The notes under the pieces were generated by a model, which worked only from the letters and a program-made list of their open reading frames with translations, did no database searches and was not told where the DNA came from. Position numbers and translations under genes: made by a program. 13,214 bases of DNA, from contig WGDF01000203.1 in assembly GCA_015493405.1 (NCBI GenBank), positions 1-13,214 on the forward strand. The letters run 5' to 3'. Every line of letters begins with the position of its first letter. The first letter of the stretch is position 1. Shown in pieces: positions 1-7,950 of the stretch. This DNA comes from Flavobacteriaceae bacterium (GTDB lineage Bacteria > Bacteroidota > Bacteroidia > Flavobacteriales > Flavobacteriaceae).

Positions 1-342
1 AAATATATCACCCCTACGGGGTTCATTGAATTTCATTCATCTATATACTACAAATATATCACCCCTACAGGATTCATTGGATTTTGTTCATTTATATACA
101 CTACAAATATATCACCCCTACAGGGTTCATTGGATTTTGTTCATTTATATACTACAAATATATCACCCCTACGGGGTTCATTGGATTTTGTTCATTTATA
201 TACTACAAATATATCACCCCTACAGGGTTCATTGAATTTAATTCATTTATTACTACAAATACATCACCCCTACAGGGTTCATTGGATTTTATTCATTTAT
301 ATATACTACAAATATATCACCCCTACGGGGTTTATTGGATTT
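1..342. repeat. Tandem array of ~51-bp palindrome-containing units (about 7 copies)
   Basis: Seven head-to-tail units start near 1, 52, 105, 156, 207, 257 and 310, with lengths of 51, 53, 51, 51, 50 and 53 bp and a partial last copy. Each unit begins AAATATATCACCCCTAC, continues through GGGGTTCATTG or a variant, and has a conserved AT-rich linker ending ACTAC. Units 1, 4 and 7 keep a full CCCC-TAC-GGGG palindrome. Units 3, 5 and 6 carry CAGGG, and unit 2 carries CAGGA, which shortens the stem. The linkers are conserved too, so this is a tandem satellite and not a CRISPR array. The array starts at the window edge and probably extends further left. Because 51 is a multiple of three, it produces spurious open frames on the plus strand. 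Confidence 0.95.
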
Positions 343-419
343 AATAATGAAATATTGTTAAATATAAAAATGATTAAACAATGCTGATTTAAAATATAAC
401 TTAAATAACATTAATTCAT

Positions 420-1679
420 CTATGATTTAGCAATGGCTTCGTTAGGCACCAATTTGTATAGTTTATCGGCAGGACGAATTTTTTGCGCCATTTTAATAGA
501 AATAATAGCGCCTTTTTTAGCTTCAGCTACCGGAATGCCATCAACATATATTTGATCAATCGTTTTCTCAACAACACCCGTGGTAGGTCCGGTAACGAGT
601 ATTTTATCGCCTTGTTTTAAATCAAAGGCTTCCATTTTGAATGCTGCAACTTGTATTTTGGGATAATAATGCCAAGCTTTGCCCAAATAAATTTTCTTTT
701 GAGTGGCATGTGAGCCCGGCGTAGTCCATTCTCCTAATTTTTTTCCGAGGTAATACCCGCTCCAAAAACCTCTGTTGTAAACACGTGCCAGTTGCTCGAC
801 CCAGATTTCTATACGTTCCGGCGTAAAACTTTGATCCTGTAAAGCATCAATGGCTTCACGGTAAACTTTAACCGTAGTGGCCACATATTCAGGTGCGCGT
901 CCGCGACCTTCAAGTTTCAGAACTTTGACGCCGGCATCTTTAACTTGGTCTAAAAAATCTAAGACCATTAAATCTTTGGGAGACATAATATATTCATTGT
1001 CTATTTCTAATTCTGTACCGGATTCCTTATCAATGACAATATATGGCTTGCGACAATTTTGCTTACAAGCGCCTCGGTTTGCTGACGAATTATAGGTATG
1101 CAAACTCATATGACACATACCCGAAACGGCCATACACAAAGCGCCATGACCAAAAATTTCAACTTCAACCAAACGACCCGAAGGCCCTTTAATCTGTTGT
1201 TTTTCAATTTCTTGCGTAATGTGTTTTACCTGGCGTAAACTCAATTCACGACTGAGCACCATTGTGTCTGCAAACGTACTGTAAAATTTTAAAGTCTCAA
1301 CATTGGTAATGTTAATCTGCGTCGAAATATGCACTTCCAATCCGGCCTCACGGGCCATAAACATCACTGCTTGATCAGCGACAATTACCGCACTGATACC
1401 GGCATCTTTGGCGGCTTTAATCAGTTTTTTGGCCATTAATAAATCGTGATCGTAAACAATGGTATTTAAGGTTAAATAAGACCTTACACCGCTCGCTTCG
1501 CAACGTTCGACCACTTGAGGCAAATCTTCTAAGGTAAAATTAATGCTGGACATCGCGCGCATATTGAGCTGTTCAACACCGAAATAAATGGAATCGGCCC
1601 CATTATCTATAGCAGCTTGTAGCGCTTCCCAACTGCCTGCCGGTGCCATTAATTCTATCATATTATTTTGTTTTCTCAT
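420..1679 (-). CDS. Peptidase U32 family protein (TrhP/YegQ-like)
   Basis: This 419-residue protein belongs to the peptidase U32 family. Despite the name, characterised members such as TrhP, RlhA and UbiU/UbiV act in RNA or ubiquinone hydroxylation rather than proteolysis. The N-terminus reads IELMAPAGSWEALQAAIDNG, the typical U32 opening. The family signature is complete (EIFGHGALC, then SGMCHMS), and four cysteines at about residues 182, 189, 205 and 209 match the set that binds an iron-sulfur cluster in UbiU/UbiV. The length fits TrhP (about 450) better than RlhA (about 650), so a role in tRNA uridine-34 hydroxylation is the best inference; the exact substrate is not shown. A TTG at 1694 extends the frame by five codons, but it sits about 5 bases from a -7 promoter box, at the expected transcription start. 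ATG 1679 is therefore preferred, and ATG 1661 is also possible. No terminator hairpin is visible downstream. Confidence 0.9.
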   Translation of the reverse strand: MRKQNNMIELMAPAGSWEALQAAIDNGADSIYFGVEQLNMRAMSSINFTLEDLPQVVERCEASGVRSYLTLNTIVYDHDLLMAKKLIKAAKDAGISAVIVADQAVMFMAREAGLEVHISTQINITNVETLKFYSTFADTMVLSRELSLRQVKHITQEIEKQQIKGPSGRLVEVEIFGHGALCMAVSGMCHMSLHTYNSSANRGACKQNCRKPYIVIDKESGTELEIDNEYIMSPKDLMVLDFLDQVKDAGVKVLKLEGRGRAPEYVATTVKVYREAIDALQDQSFTPERIEIWVEQLARVYNRGFWSGYYLGKKLGEWTTPGSHATQKKIYLGKAWHYYPKIQVAAFKMEAFDLKQGDKILVTGPTTGVVEKTIDQIYVDGIPVAEAKKGAIISIKMAQKIRPADKLYKLVPNEAIAKS

Positions 1680-1698
1680 GCAAATTGTTTTCAAAATG

Positions 1699-1706
1699 CA
1701 AAATTA
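1699..1706 (-). promoter_or_regulatory. Bacteroidota -7 promoter element for the U32 gene
   Basis: On the minus strand the sequence is TAATTTTG followed by C, an exact match to TAnnTTTG. Transcription would start near 1692, leaving a short leader before ATG 1679. No clear -33 TTG is visible. The position argues against the upstream TTG start at 1694. Confidence 0.6.
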
Positions 1707-1868
1707 CATATAAATTAATAAAACCGGTTATCACCATATTAAATCAATTTATAGTAAAGGCCAATGAGATAACACAAAGTTATATCAAAATGTTAAAATA
1801 AATTTAAAGATGCTCATACTTTAAAAATTATGCTTAATTTTAAAATTAATTAATAAAAATCATAAAAT

Positions 1869-3092
1869 ATGAATCGAATATCATTACTTATCTTATTGTT
1901 TATCAGCAGCTTTATCTTGAATGCGCAGATAAAAGACCAACAGAGCTTTACCAATACTAAAGGTAGCAAATACGTTTTCAAAACACTGAAGCATTTAGAT
2001 GCGACACCGGTTAAAAATCAAAATCGTACCGGCACTTGCTGGAGTTTTTCGGGCTTATCATTTTTAGAATCCGAATTACTACGTCAAGGTAAGGCGCCTT
2101 ACAATTTGTCGGAAATGTGGATTGCCAGAAATGCGTATTTGGGAAAAGCCCGCAATTATTTATTAATGGACGGCCATGCCAATTTTGGTGAAGGCGGCGA
2201 ATTTCATGATATTCCTTGGGTGATCAGACACTACGGCATCGTTCCGGAATATGCCTATCCGGGTATGGCTTATGGTGGTAAAAAACACAATCATGCCGAA
2301 TTGCAAGCGGTCTTAACGGGTATGCTTAACGCTTTGAAAACAAAACCTCAAAATCACAAATTGACTAAATCTTGGAAAAAAGCATTTACCGATGTAGTTG
2401 ATGCCTATTTGGGTGAAGTACCTGACAATACAGAAGATTTTAAATTTAAAGCTGACGGCAAAACATATAGCCCAAAATCTTTTGCCAAACATTTGGGGCT
2501 GGATATGGACAATTATGTTGAATTAACTTCATTTACCCATCATCCTTATTACAAAGCTTTTGCTTTAGAAATTCCCGATAACTGGCAAATGCACCAAAGT
2601 TATAATATTCCTTTGGATGAATTGATGAAAGTGGCCAATGATGCCATAATGAAAGGCTATACTTTTGCGTGGGGCGCCGATGTTTCAGAAAAAGGTTTTT
2701 CTCATCGTAAAGGACTGGCTATTTTGCCGTCAGATGAACGCACAGTGCAAGACAGAAAAAGTAAAGAATTATTTTTTGATGATAATGGCGAAAAAATACC
2801 CAATGCTTTTTATCAACCGGTTAAAGAAAAATGGGTTACACCGCAACAAAGACAACAAGCTTTTGAAGATGGTGAAACAACCGATGATCACGGCATGCAT
2901 ATTGTCGGTATTGTGCAAGATCAAAAAGGCACCAAATATTTTGTGGTTAAAAACTCTTGGGGCACCAAATACAATGATTTAAATGGTTATTTCTTGGCCT
3001 CATACCCTTATTTTAGAGACAAAACAATCGATGTTTTTGTCCATAAAGATGCTTTACCTAAAGATTTAAAGAAAAAATTAGGCATTAAATAA
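1869..3092 (+). CDS. Exported C1B cysteine aminopeptidase (bleomycin hydrolase/PepC-like)
   Basis: This 407-residue protein is a papain-fold cysteine peptidase of family C1B, which includes PepC and bleomycin hydrolase; these usually act as aminopeptidases. The catalytic set is visible: Gln51 and Cys57 in NQNRTGTCWSFS, His341 in DDHGMHIVGI and Asn362 in VKNSWG. A hydrophobic N-terminus (residues 4-18, ending FILNAQ) is a good signal peptide with cleavage near residue 20, so the enzyme should act in the periplasm or outside the cell, unlike the cytosolic PepC and bleomycin hydrolase. The length is slightly below the usual 440-450. The chain ends KKKLGIK; whether it forms the C-terminal arm that restricts C1B enzymes to aminopeptidase activity cannot be told by eye. 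The gene stands alone, divergent from the U32 gene across about 190 bp of AT-rich DNA, and is followed by a terminator. The start has an A-rich leader. Confidence 0.92.
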   Translation: MNRISLLILLFISSFILNAQIKDQQSFTNTKGSKYVFKTLKHLDATPVKNQNRTGTCWSFSGLSFLESELLRQGKAPYNLSEMWIARNAYLGKARNYLLMDGHANFGEGGEFHDIPWVIRHYGIVPEYAYPGMAYGGKKHNHAELQAVLTGMLNALKTKPQNHKLTKSWKKAFTDVVDAYLGEVPDNTEDFKFKADGKTYSPKSFAKHLGLDMDNYVELTSFTHHPYYKAFALEIPDNWQMHQSYNIPLDELMKVANDAIMKGYTFAWGADVSEKGFSHRKGLAILPSDERTVQDRKSKELFFDDNGEKIPNAFYQPVKEKWVTPQQRQQAFEDGETTDDHGMHIVGIVQDQKGTKYFVVKNSWGTKYNDLNGYFLASYPYFRDKTIDVFVHKDALPKDLKKKLGIK

Positions 3093-3120
3093 TCTAGCCT
3101 TTTTCTCCTTTAAGACTATG

Positions 3121-3153
3121 AAACCTACCTGCTGATTTTCGGTAGGTTTTTTT
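3121..3153 (+). terminator. Rho-independent terminator after the C1B peptidase gene
   Basis: An 8-bp stem, AACCTACC (3122-3129) paired with GGTAGGTT (3141-3148), encloses an 11-nt loop and is followed by a run of T to 3153. It lies about 30 bases after the peptidase stop codon. Confidence 0.88.
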
Positions 3154-3220
3154 AGGTCATTATAATTTGTAAAATAGGGCAATTTTCTGTAAATTTCTCT
3201 TTTAAAAATACTTTAATAAA

Positions 3221-3439
3221 ATGACTCCTGTTTCAAAATTATTAATCGGCATCGGCTTATTATTTATAATAATAGGTATCTTAACCGGACTGTTTGGCAA
3301 TTTGTTTGTTTGGTTCGGCAAATTACCGGGTGATTTTCACTATCAAAATGAACATTTTTCAGTCTATGCGCCTTTAGGCAGTATGATTGTCATCAGCCTT
3401 ATATTAAACCTCCTACTTTATATTTTTTCAAAATTTTAA
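3221..3439 (+). CDS. DUF2905 small membrane protein
   Basis: This 72-residue protein has two hydrophobic segments (about residues 6-30 and 50-70) separated by a loop with the motif GKLPGDFHYQNEHFSVYAPL. This layout, with LPGD and a following F-x-x-Y/F-x-P-L pattern, is characteristic of DUF2905, a small inner-membrane family of unknown function. The ATG at 3221 gives the normal family length. The stop codon lies only 4 bases from the end of the convergent rhodanese-fusion gene, with no room for a terminator between them, so the two transcripts probably overlap at their 3' ends. The preceding terminator at 3121-3153 means it likely has its own promoter, but no clear -7 element is seen. Confidence 0.87.
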   Translation: MTPVSKLLIGIGLLFIIIGILTGLFGNLFVWFGKLPGDFHYQNEHFSVYAPLGSMIVISLILNLLLYIFSKF

Positions 3440-3443
3440 TTCG

Positions 3444-4559
3444 CTATTTTTGACTGCTGCAACGATTGCCACCGGCTTCCAACTGTAACAAGTCTTTTTC
3501 GTTGGCTTCGCCTTTGATATTTAAATCGACGATATTTTCAAAATTAGGCGGTGTATCGGGCATATCAGTTAAAATCTCTTGAATAAAATCCGGCTGGTTT
3601 AATTTTAATAAGTCCAATTGCTCTTTTAAATTTATCAGAGTGTCTCCAACAATATTTTGATCAAAGCGTATGGCTCCTGAAAAATGTCCGGGCAAAATGA
3701 GAGTTTCGTCAGGTAAAGATTTGATTTTCTGTAGGGATTGGTATAACTTTTCTGTTTTTTGAATGGCCATCTGTTGATCAGACTTTAAATCGGGGCGCCC
3801 TACGCCGTTTAAAAATAAAACATCACCTGAAAACAGTACTTTGTCAAGCCATAAATAAGAAAAACTTTCATCGGTATGGCCGGGGGTATGCAAAGCCTTG
3901 AGATAGGTCTGGCCAAAATGCAACAAATCGCCATCCTTTAGCGGATGAAAGTCATATTGCAAAACATTTTGATCCGGTAACATCAAATCTGCATCGGTCT
4001 TATTGGCTAAATCTTTAGCTCTTGAAAAATGATCGGCATGAATATGCGTGTCTAAAACATATTTTATATGAGCCTGATGTTGAGTGGCTAAATTTATAAA
4101 AACATCCGAAGACAGAGCGGGATCTATGACCACTGCCATGTTATCACTGATAATCATATAAGACAAACACCCCTTGCCCACCCGTCTTATCTGGATTATT
4201 TTGGTCGTATCAATTTGAATTTCTGCAGTATTCCAAACTTTGGTCCATTGCCGGATGCCGCCTTCTAAAGAATAAGCTTCAATATGCAAATCACGCAATT
4301 GTTGCATGGCCTTTTGACTCAAAAAACCCTCTTGGCAAACGACCACCACAGGATGGTCTCGAACTAAAGTTAATTCCTTAAAAACATTGGCATCCGTCGC
4401 CTGTAAAGCTTCATTGACCGGCAATAAAATACTATCCGGAATATGCCATTGGTCAAAATCCGCTTGCGAACGCACATCAAATATGTGAACGGGTAAATTG
4501 TTTTCTAAAATATGCTTCAATTGTGCTATACTAAGACTGTGTTGTTGAAATAAGGACAT
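3444..4559 (-). CDS. Rhodanese / metallo-beta-lactamase fusion, ETHE1-like persulfide dioxygenase candidate
   Basis: This 371-residue protein has two domains. Residues 5-110 form a rhodanese domain with the sulfur-carrying Cys75 in VVVVCQEGF and the motif GGIRQW at 100-105. Residues 120-300 form a metallo-beta-lactamase domain with the motifs DTHIHADH (His172, His174, Asp176, His177), HTPGHTDES (His228), LFSGDVLF (Asp246) and ILPGH (His292). THxHADH followed by SGD and GRPDL is typical of the ETHE1/persulfide dioxygenase group, which oxidises glutathione or related persulfides to sulfite using mononuclear iron. The rhodanese would then transfer sulfane sulfur. Known dioxygenase-rhodanese fusions such as CstB have the opposite domain order. 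The last 70 residues are not assigned. No signal peptide is seen, so it should be cytosolic. It is the last gene of the capA-plsC operon, with a 9-base gap. Sulfur metabolism is inferred from family only. Confidence 0.88.
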   Translation of the reverse strand: MSLFQQHSLSIAQLKHILENNLPVHIFDVRSQADFDQWHIPDSILLPVNEALQATDANVFKELTLVRDHPVVVVCQEGFLSQKAMQQLRDLHIEAYSLEGGIRQWTKVWNTAEIQIDTTKIIQIRRVGKGCLSYMIISDNMAVVIDPALSSDVFINLATQHQAHIKYVLDTHIHADHFSRAKDLANKTDADLMLPDQNVLQYDFHPLKDGDLLHFGQTYLKALHTPGHTDESFSYLWLDKVLFSGDVLFLNGVGRPDLKSDQQMAIQKTEKLYQSLQKIKSLPDETLILPGHFSGAIRFDQNIVGDTLINLKEQLDLLKLNQPDFIQEILTDMPDTPPNFENIVDLNIKGEANEKDLLQLEAGGNRCSSQK

Positions 4560-4568
4560 AAAAAAATA

Positions 4569-5315
4569 TTAAAAATCTTGACTGATTTGATCATTCATCA
4601 ATTCGGCATACATTAAATTATAGGCGTAATTGCGTAAATCATCTAAATCTTTTAAGGTCAATTGATCGGTTTTAATTAAGGGTAAAATCTTCACGCGCAA
4701 TTTACCGGGACTGCCTTGAAAAACATTGTAAGGGTATTTGCGCTTATTATCCAGATATACCATAGGGATAATCGGTAATTTGTGTTCAATAGCCATACGA
4801 AAAGCCCCATTTTTAAAAGGCGCCAACAAAAATTTAGGATCGGGAACACCACCTTCGGGATAAACAGCGACACTGTTGCCTTTTTTTACAAAATCGACGA
4901 CTTGGTCATAAACTTCTTTGCGACTTTTAGGCGACTTGCGATTAACCATTATATTTGATTTCTTGTATAAATAGCCAAAAATCGGAATTTTACTCAATTC
5001 TACTTTACCCACGAATACAAAAGGTAAATAAATCACTTTGAGCAAGACCATAATATCCATAACAGAAGTATGGTTCCCTATAATAATATAAGATTTGCTT
5101 GGGTCAATCTGCGCTTGTTGATCTACTTTGATGCGAAAACCCATCCAAAATAAAACCCAACTTCCCCAGAAATGTTTCATCCAAGTAAAGCATTTTTGTC
5201 TATCAAAGACAATAGCCAAATAAACCAAGGGAGAAAGTATAATGATAGGCAGGCCTGCTATCAAAACAAACCAAGCACGCCATAATAATCGTAAGATATT
5301 TTTCACCCATTTCAT
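4569..5315 (-). CDS. PlsC-like lysophospholipid (1-acyl-glycerol-3-phosphate) acyltransferase
   Basis: This 248-residue membrane-associated protein has the lysophosphatidate acyltransferase layout. A hydrophobic N-terminal segment (about residues 12-37) precedes the catalytic H(x)4D motif NHTSVMD (His82, Asp87), then FVGKVELSKIPIFGY (101-115), VYPEGG (151-156) and PIIPMVYL (181-188). Members acylate lysophosphatidic acid or related lysolipids at the inner membrane. The third motif is PEGG rather than the usual PEGT(R), a variation in the glycerophosphate-binding region, so the acceptor could differ from lysophosphatidic acid; this is inference. It lies between the capA-like gene (26-base gap) and the rhodanese fusion (9-base gap), all on the minus strand, and is probably cotranscribed with both. 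Confidence 0.9.
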   Translation of the reverse strand: MKWVKNILRLLWRAWFVLIAGLPIIILSPLVYLAIVFDRQKCFTWMKHFWGSWVLFWMGFRIKVDQQAQIDPSKSYIIIGNHTSVMDIMVLLKVIYLPFVFVGKVELSKIPIFGYLYKKSNIMVNRKSPKSRKEVYDQVVDFVKKGNSVAVYPEGGVPDPKFLLAPFKNGAFRMAIEHKLPIIPMVYLDNKRKYPYNVFQGSPGKLRVKILPLIKTDQLTLKDLDDLRNYAYNLMYAELMNDQISQDF

Positions 5316-5341
5316 AAACGCTGCAAATGTAATAAAAAATA

Positions 5342-6418
5342 TTATGGATTGATCAGTTGTAAATAATGCTTATAATAGCGCATCATTTTCTGGTAATCTT
5401 CATTATTGACAAAGAAATCAGGGCGCAATTTAAACTGCTCCACCGGCAATATTTCATAATGCCATTGTTTGTGCTGGCGGTATTTATAAACCCAAACCGG
5501 CAACGTATCATAATGCACCAAACTCAATTTTCCCTGCTTGGTTTTGATAAACTTTAAACGGAGAACCAAGCTACCATCCCGTGGAAACTTACGTTGATTA
5601 CTGATAAAATTTCCCAAAGAAAAAGCTGTGAAATAATCTTTTGAATTGATATAATCACGTTCATAATCAACAGCTTGTATCACGTGAGGATGTGAACCTA
5701 TTACAATATTAACCCCATGTTTGCGAAAAAAATTAACCAAACGCTTTTGTCGGGTAGAAGGTTTGTCATGATATTGCTGACCCCAGTGCAAAAAAACTAT
5801 AATGGCATCGGGAGCTTTCTGCTGAGCTCTAAGAATATCTTTTTTTATAGCCGTAGTGTCTATCAAATTGACTTTGGTGGGGCGTGGAATAGAATAGCCG
5901 TTAGTGCCATAAGTATAATTGAGCAAAGCCAACCGAATGCCTTTTTTTTGCAGCCATAAAGGAGAAAGTCGGTCAGCAGCAGTTTGATGACGGTAAGTGC
6001 CAAAATGCCGTATATGTAAACTGTCGAGCACATCAATAGTATGAATAATACCATACATATGCTTGTCACACGCGTGATTGTTGGCCGTCGCTAAAACATT
6101 AATACCTGCATCCAAACAAGCTTGTGCCAGTGCCGGCGGCGCACTAAATTGGGGATAACCTGAATAAGGTAAAACGCCCAAGGTTGTCTCCAGATTACCA
6201 ATGACATAATCCGCTTGTTGAAAAAAAGGTTTGAGGTATTTAAAATTTTCGGTGTAGTCGTAGGTTTTAGTTTGTGAATTATAAGCTGCCTTGATTTGCG
6301 GTCCATGACTCATAATGTCTCCCACAAACATAATTTGCAAAGTATCTACCGGAAATGATTGGGCTTTCAGTCCCCACATAACCAAAAATAAAAATAAACT
6401 ACTATAGATTTTTAACAT
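5342..6418 (-). CDS. CapA-family (PGA_cap) metallophosphatase-like exported protein
   Basis: This 358-residue protein carries the CapA/PgsA calcineurin-like fold. Motifs in order are MFVGDIMSHG (Asp34), VIGNLETTL (Asn75, Glu77), TANNHACDK (Asn113, Asn114, His115, Asp118), VFLHWGQQY (His211), GSHPH (His243, His245) and FSLGNFIS (Asn270). These residues form the putative metal site. Residues 1-20 form a cleavable signal peptide ending LKAQ, so it should act in the periplasm. CapA proteins are linked to poly-gamma-glutamate synthesis, but most Bacteroidota homologues sit alone and have no known substrate. No capB or capC lies here, so polyglutamate synthesis is not supported. It is the first gene of a three-gene minus-strand operon and diverges from the FAD oxidoreductase across about 85 bp. 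No clear promoter match was found upstream. Confidence 0.88.
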   Translation of the reverse strand: MLKIYSSLFLFLVMWGLKAQSFPVDTLQIMFVGDIMSHGPQIKAAYNSQTKTYDYTENFKYLKPFFQQADYVIGNLETTLGVLPYSGYPQFSAPPALAQACLDAGINVLATANNHACDKHMYGIIHTIDVLDSLHIRHFGTYRHQTAADRLSPLWLQKKGIRLALLNYTYGTNGYSIPRPTKVNLIDTTAIKKDILRAQQKAPDAIIVFLHWGQQYHDKPSTRQKRLVNFFRKHGVNIVIGSHPHVIQAVDYERDYINSKDYFTAFSLGNFISNQRKFPRDGSLVLRLKFIKTKQGKLSLVHYDTLPVWVYKYRQHKQWHYEILPVEQFKLRPDFFVNNEDYQKMMRYYKHYLQLINP

Positions 6419-6471
6419 AGCATAAATAAAAATTAAAAATACAAAAAAATAAAAACATCAGGGGCTTTTTT

Positions 6472-6479
6472 TATCTTTG
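6472..6479 (+). promoter_or_regulatory. Bacteroidota -7 promoter element for the FAD oxidoreductase
   Basis: TATCTTTG followed by C matches TAnnTTTG exactly. Expected transcription start is near 6485, giving a leader of about 20 bases before ATG 6504. A TTG at 6477 that would lengthen the reading frame by nine codons lies inside this element, so it is not the start codon. No clean -33 TTG is seen upstream. Confidence 0.7.
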
Positions 6480-6503
6480 CAGCAAATTGAAAATCAAAAG
6501 AGA

Positions 6504-7928
6504 ATGTGGAAAAAGAATTTAAATCATTCACAAAAAAAGAGTCATTATGTGGCTATTATAGGTGGTAGTGTATCCGGATCGGAAGCTGCAGCTATGCTTG
6601 CCAACCAAGGAGTGCGTGCAGTTGTAATCGATCAAAATGCTTTGCCTTATGGCAAGCTTGAAGACGGCTTACCCAAATGGCATCATAATCTGAGAGACAA
6701 ACAAGAAGCCGAAATTGATAAAAAACTGGATCAAGCCCTTATCCGTTTCATTCCAAATTTAAAAATCGGGAGAGACTTTGCCTTTAAAGATTTGGCAGAT
6801 TTAGGTTTTACCGCAGTCATATTGGCTAACGGCGCATGGAAAGACAGACCTTTACCGGTCCCCGGCATTGACCAATTTAAAGATAAACAATTGATCTATC
6901 AAAATGATTTACTCAAATGGTATAATCATTATCACGAACCGGATTACAAAGGCAAACGCTATGATATCAAAGATGGTGCAGTCGTAATTGGCGGTGGCTT
7001 GGCCTCTTTGGATGTGATGAAAATCGTTATGATGGAATTGGTCGAAAAAGCTTTAAAAGAAAAATTGGGAAAGGATATTGTTGTAGACCAATTTGCCATG
7101 GAAAAAAAGGGTATTGATAAATATCTGGAACAATTCGGCCTTAAATATGAAGATTTAGGTCTGAAAGGTGCCACTTTGATTTACCGGCGTCAAGCCAAAC
7201 ATATGCCACTGAAACAACCGCAAGGCGGCACACAAGAAGCCCGTGAAAAAGCTCAGATTGTATCGCAACGCATCTTGGATAATTATAAGAAGAAATTTCA
7301 TTTTCATTTTATTCCTGAAGCTACACCCGTGGGATATATTGAAAAAGACGGCAAGTTGGAGGGTTTAATTTTACAAAAATTTCGCACCTTGGAAGATGGT
7401 AAATTGGTACCTATTGAAAGGGAAACTTTTCCTATATATACCGAGCAAGTCATCTCTTCCATTGGCAGTATTCCCGAAAAAATAGAAGGTATTCCATATG
7501 ATGGGGATCGTATTAAAACGGAAGGGCAAGATGACATCTCCCGTATCAGCGGTTTTAACAATGTTTTTGCCATTGGGAATGCTGTTACCGGCAAAGGCAA
7601 TATTAAAACAGCTAAAGAGCATGGTTCTATGGTAACACAAAAATTATTAGATGAATATCTAAAAAAAGATACACAAGCTTTTGACTTGGAATTAGAAGCT
7701 TATAATGAAGAAGTTCGAAAAAAAACTGACAATAGAGTTGCTAAAATATTCAAAGAACTGTTTAACAAAGAACTTCCGGATGATGGCATTGTAGATCATA
7801 TTTGGGAAGTCAGCAAAGACTATCAAGACAGGGTAGGCTTCAAGGATTACAAATCTTGGATTGCCGACCATAAACCGGTGAGATATGAAAAAATTATTGC
7901 CGACAAACTGAAAGAAGTCAAATCCTGA
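6504..7928 (+). CDS. FAD-dependent NAD(P) oxidoreductase (GltD / adrenodoxin-reductase-like)
   Basis: This 474-residue flavoprotein has two nucleotide-binding Rossmann motifs. The FAD site is VAIIGGSVSGSEAA at 16-29, followed by YGKLEDGLPKWHHNL (49-63), which matches the segment seen in glutamate synthase small subunits. The NAD(P) site is AVVIGGGLASLD at 159-170. ILANGAWKDRPLPVPG (106-121) and the C-terminal FNNVFAIGNAVTGKGN (351-366) close the FAD fold. This combination is typical of GltD-like proteins and ferredoxin/adrenodoxin reductases, which pass electrons between NAD(P)H and a small iron-sulfur or flavin partner. No cysteine-rich GltD N-terminal domain is present, and no partner gene lies next to it, so the electron acceptor is unknown. 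The protein should be cytosolic. The start at ATG 6504 is chosen because the upstream TTG lies within the promoter. The gene is monocistronic and ends at a terminator. Confidence 0.88.
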   Translation: MWKKNLNHSQKKSHYVAIIGGSVSGSEAAAMLANQGVRAVVIDQNALPYGKLEDGLPKWHHNLRDKQEAEIDKKLDQALIRFIPNLKIGRDFAFKDLADLGFTAVILANGAWKDRPLPVPGIDQFKDKQLIYQNDLLKWYNHYHEPDYKGKRYDIKDGAVVIGGGLASLDVMKIVMMELVEKALKEKLGKDIVVDQFAMEKKGIDKYLEQFGLKYEDLGLKGATLIYRRQAKHMPLKQPQGGTQEAREKAQIVSQRILDNYKKKFHFHFIPEATPVGYIEKDGKLEGLILQKFRTLEDGKLVPIERETFPIYTEQVISSIGSIPEKIEGIPYDGDRIKTEGQDDISRISGFNNVFAIGNAVTGKGNIKTAKEHGSMVTQKLLDEYLKKDTQAFDLELEAYNEEVRKKTDNRVAKIFKELFNKELPDDGIVDHIWEVSKDYQDRVGFKDYKSWIADHKPVRYEKIIADKLKEVKS

Positions 7929-7950
7929 TCTCACCAAAACTTAATATAGA

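Noticed and set aside
1..342. CRISPR array
   Set aside because: Repeats are palindromic and regularly spaced, but the segments between them are nearly identical, so they are not spacers. No cas gene is present.
26..387. Three overlapping plus-strand open frames within the left repeat array
   Set aside because: They arise because the 51-bp unit is a multiple of three. The peptides are simple repeats of the unit in different frames, with no start context or domain.
877..1095. 72-codon plus-strand frame inside the U32 gene
   Set aside because: It is antisense to the conserved U32 signature region and has no family features.
5342..6418. Poly-gamma-glutamate capsule synthesis operon
   Set aside because: Only the CapA-like protein is present. 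No capB or capC partner is visible, and the neighbours are an acyltransferase and a sulfur enzyme.
6959..7640. Minus-strand frames opposite the FAD oxidoreductase
   Set aside because: They overlap the conserved Rossmann and FAD motifs of the plus-strand gene and look like shadow frames.
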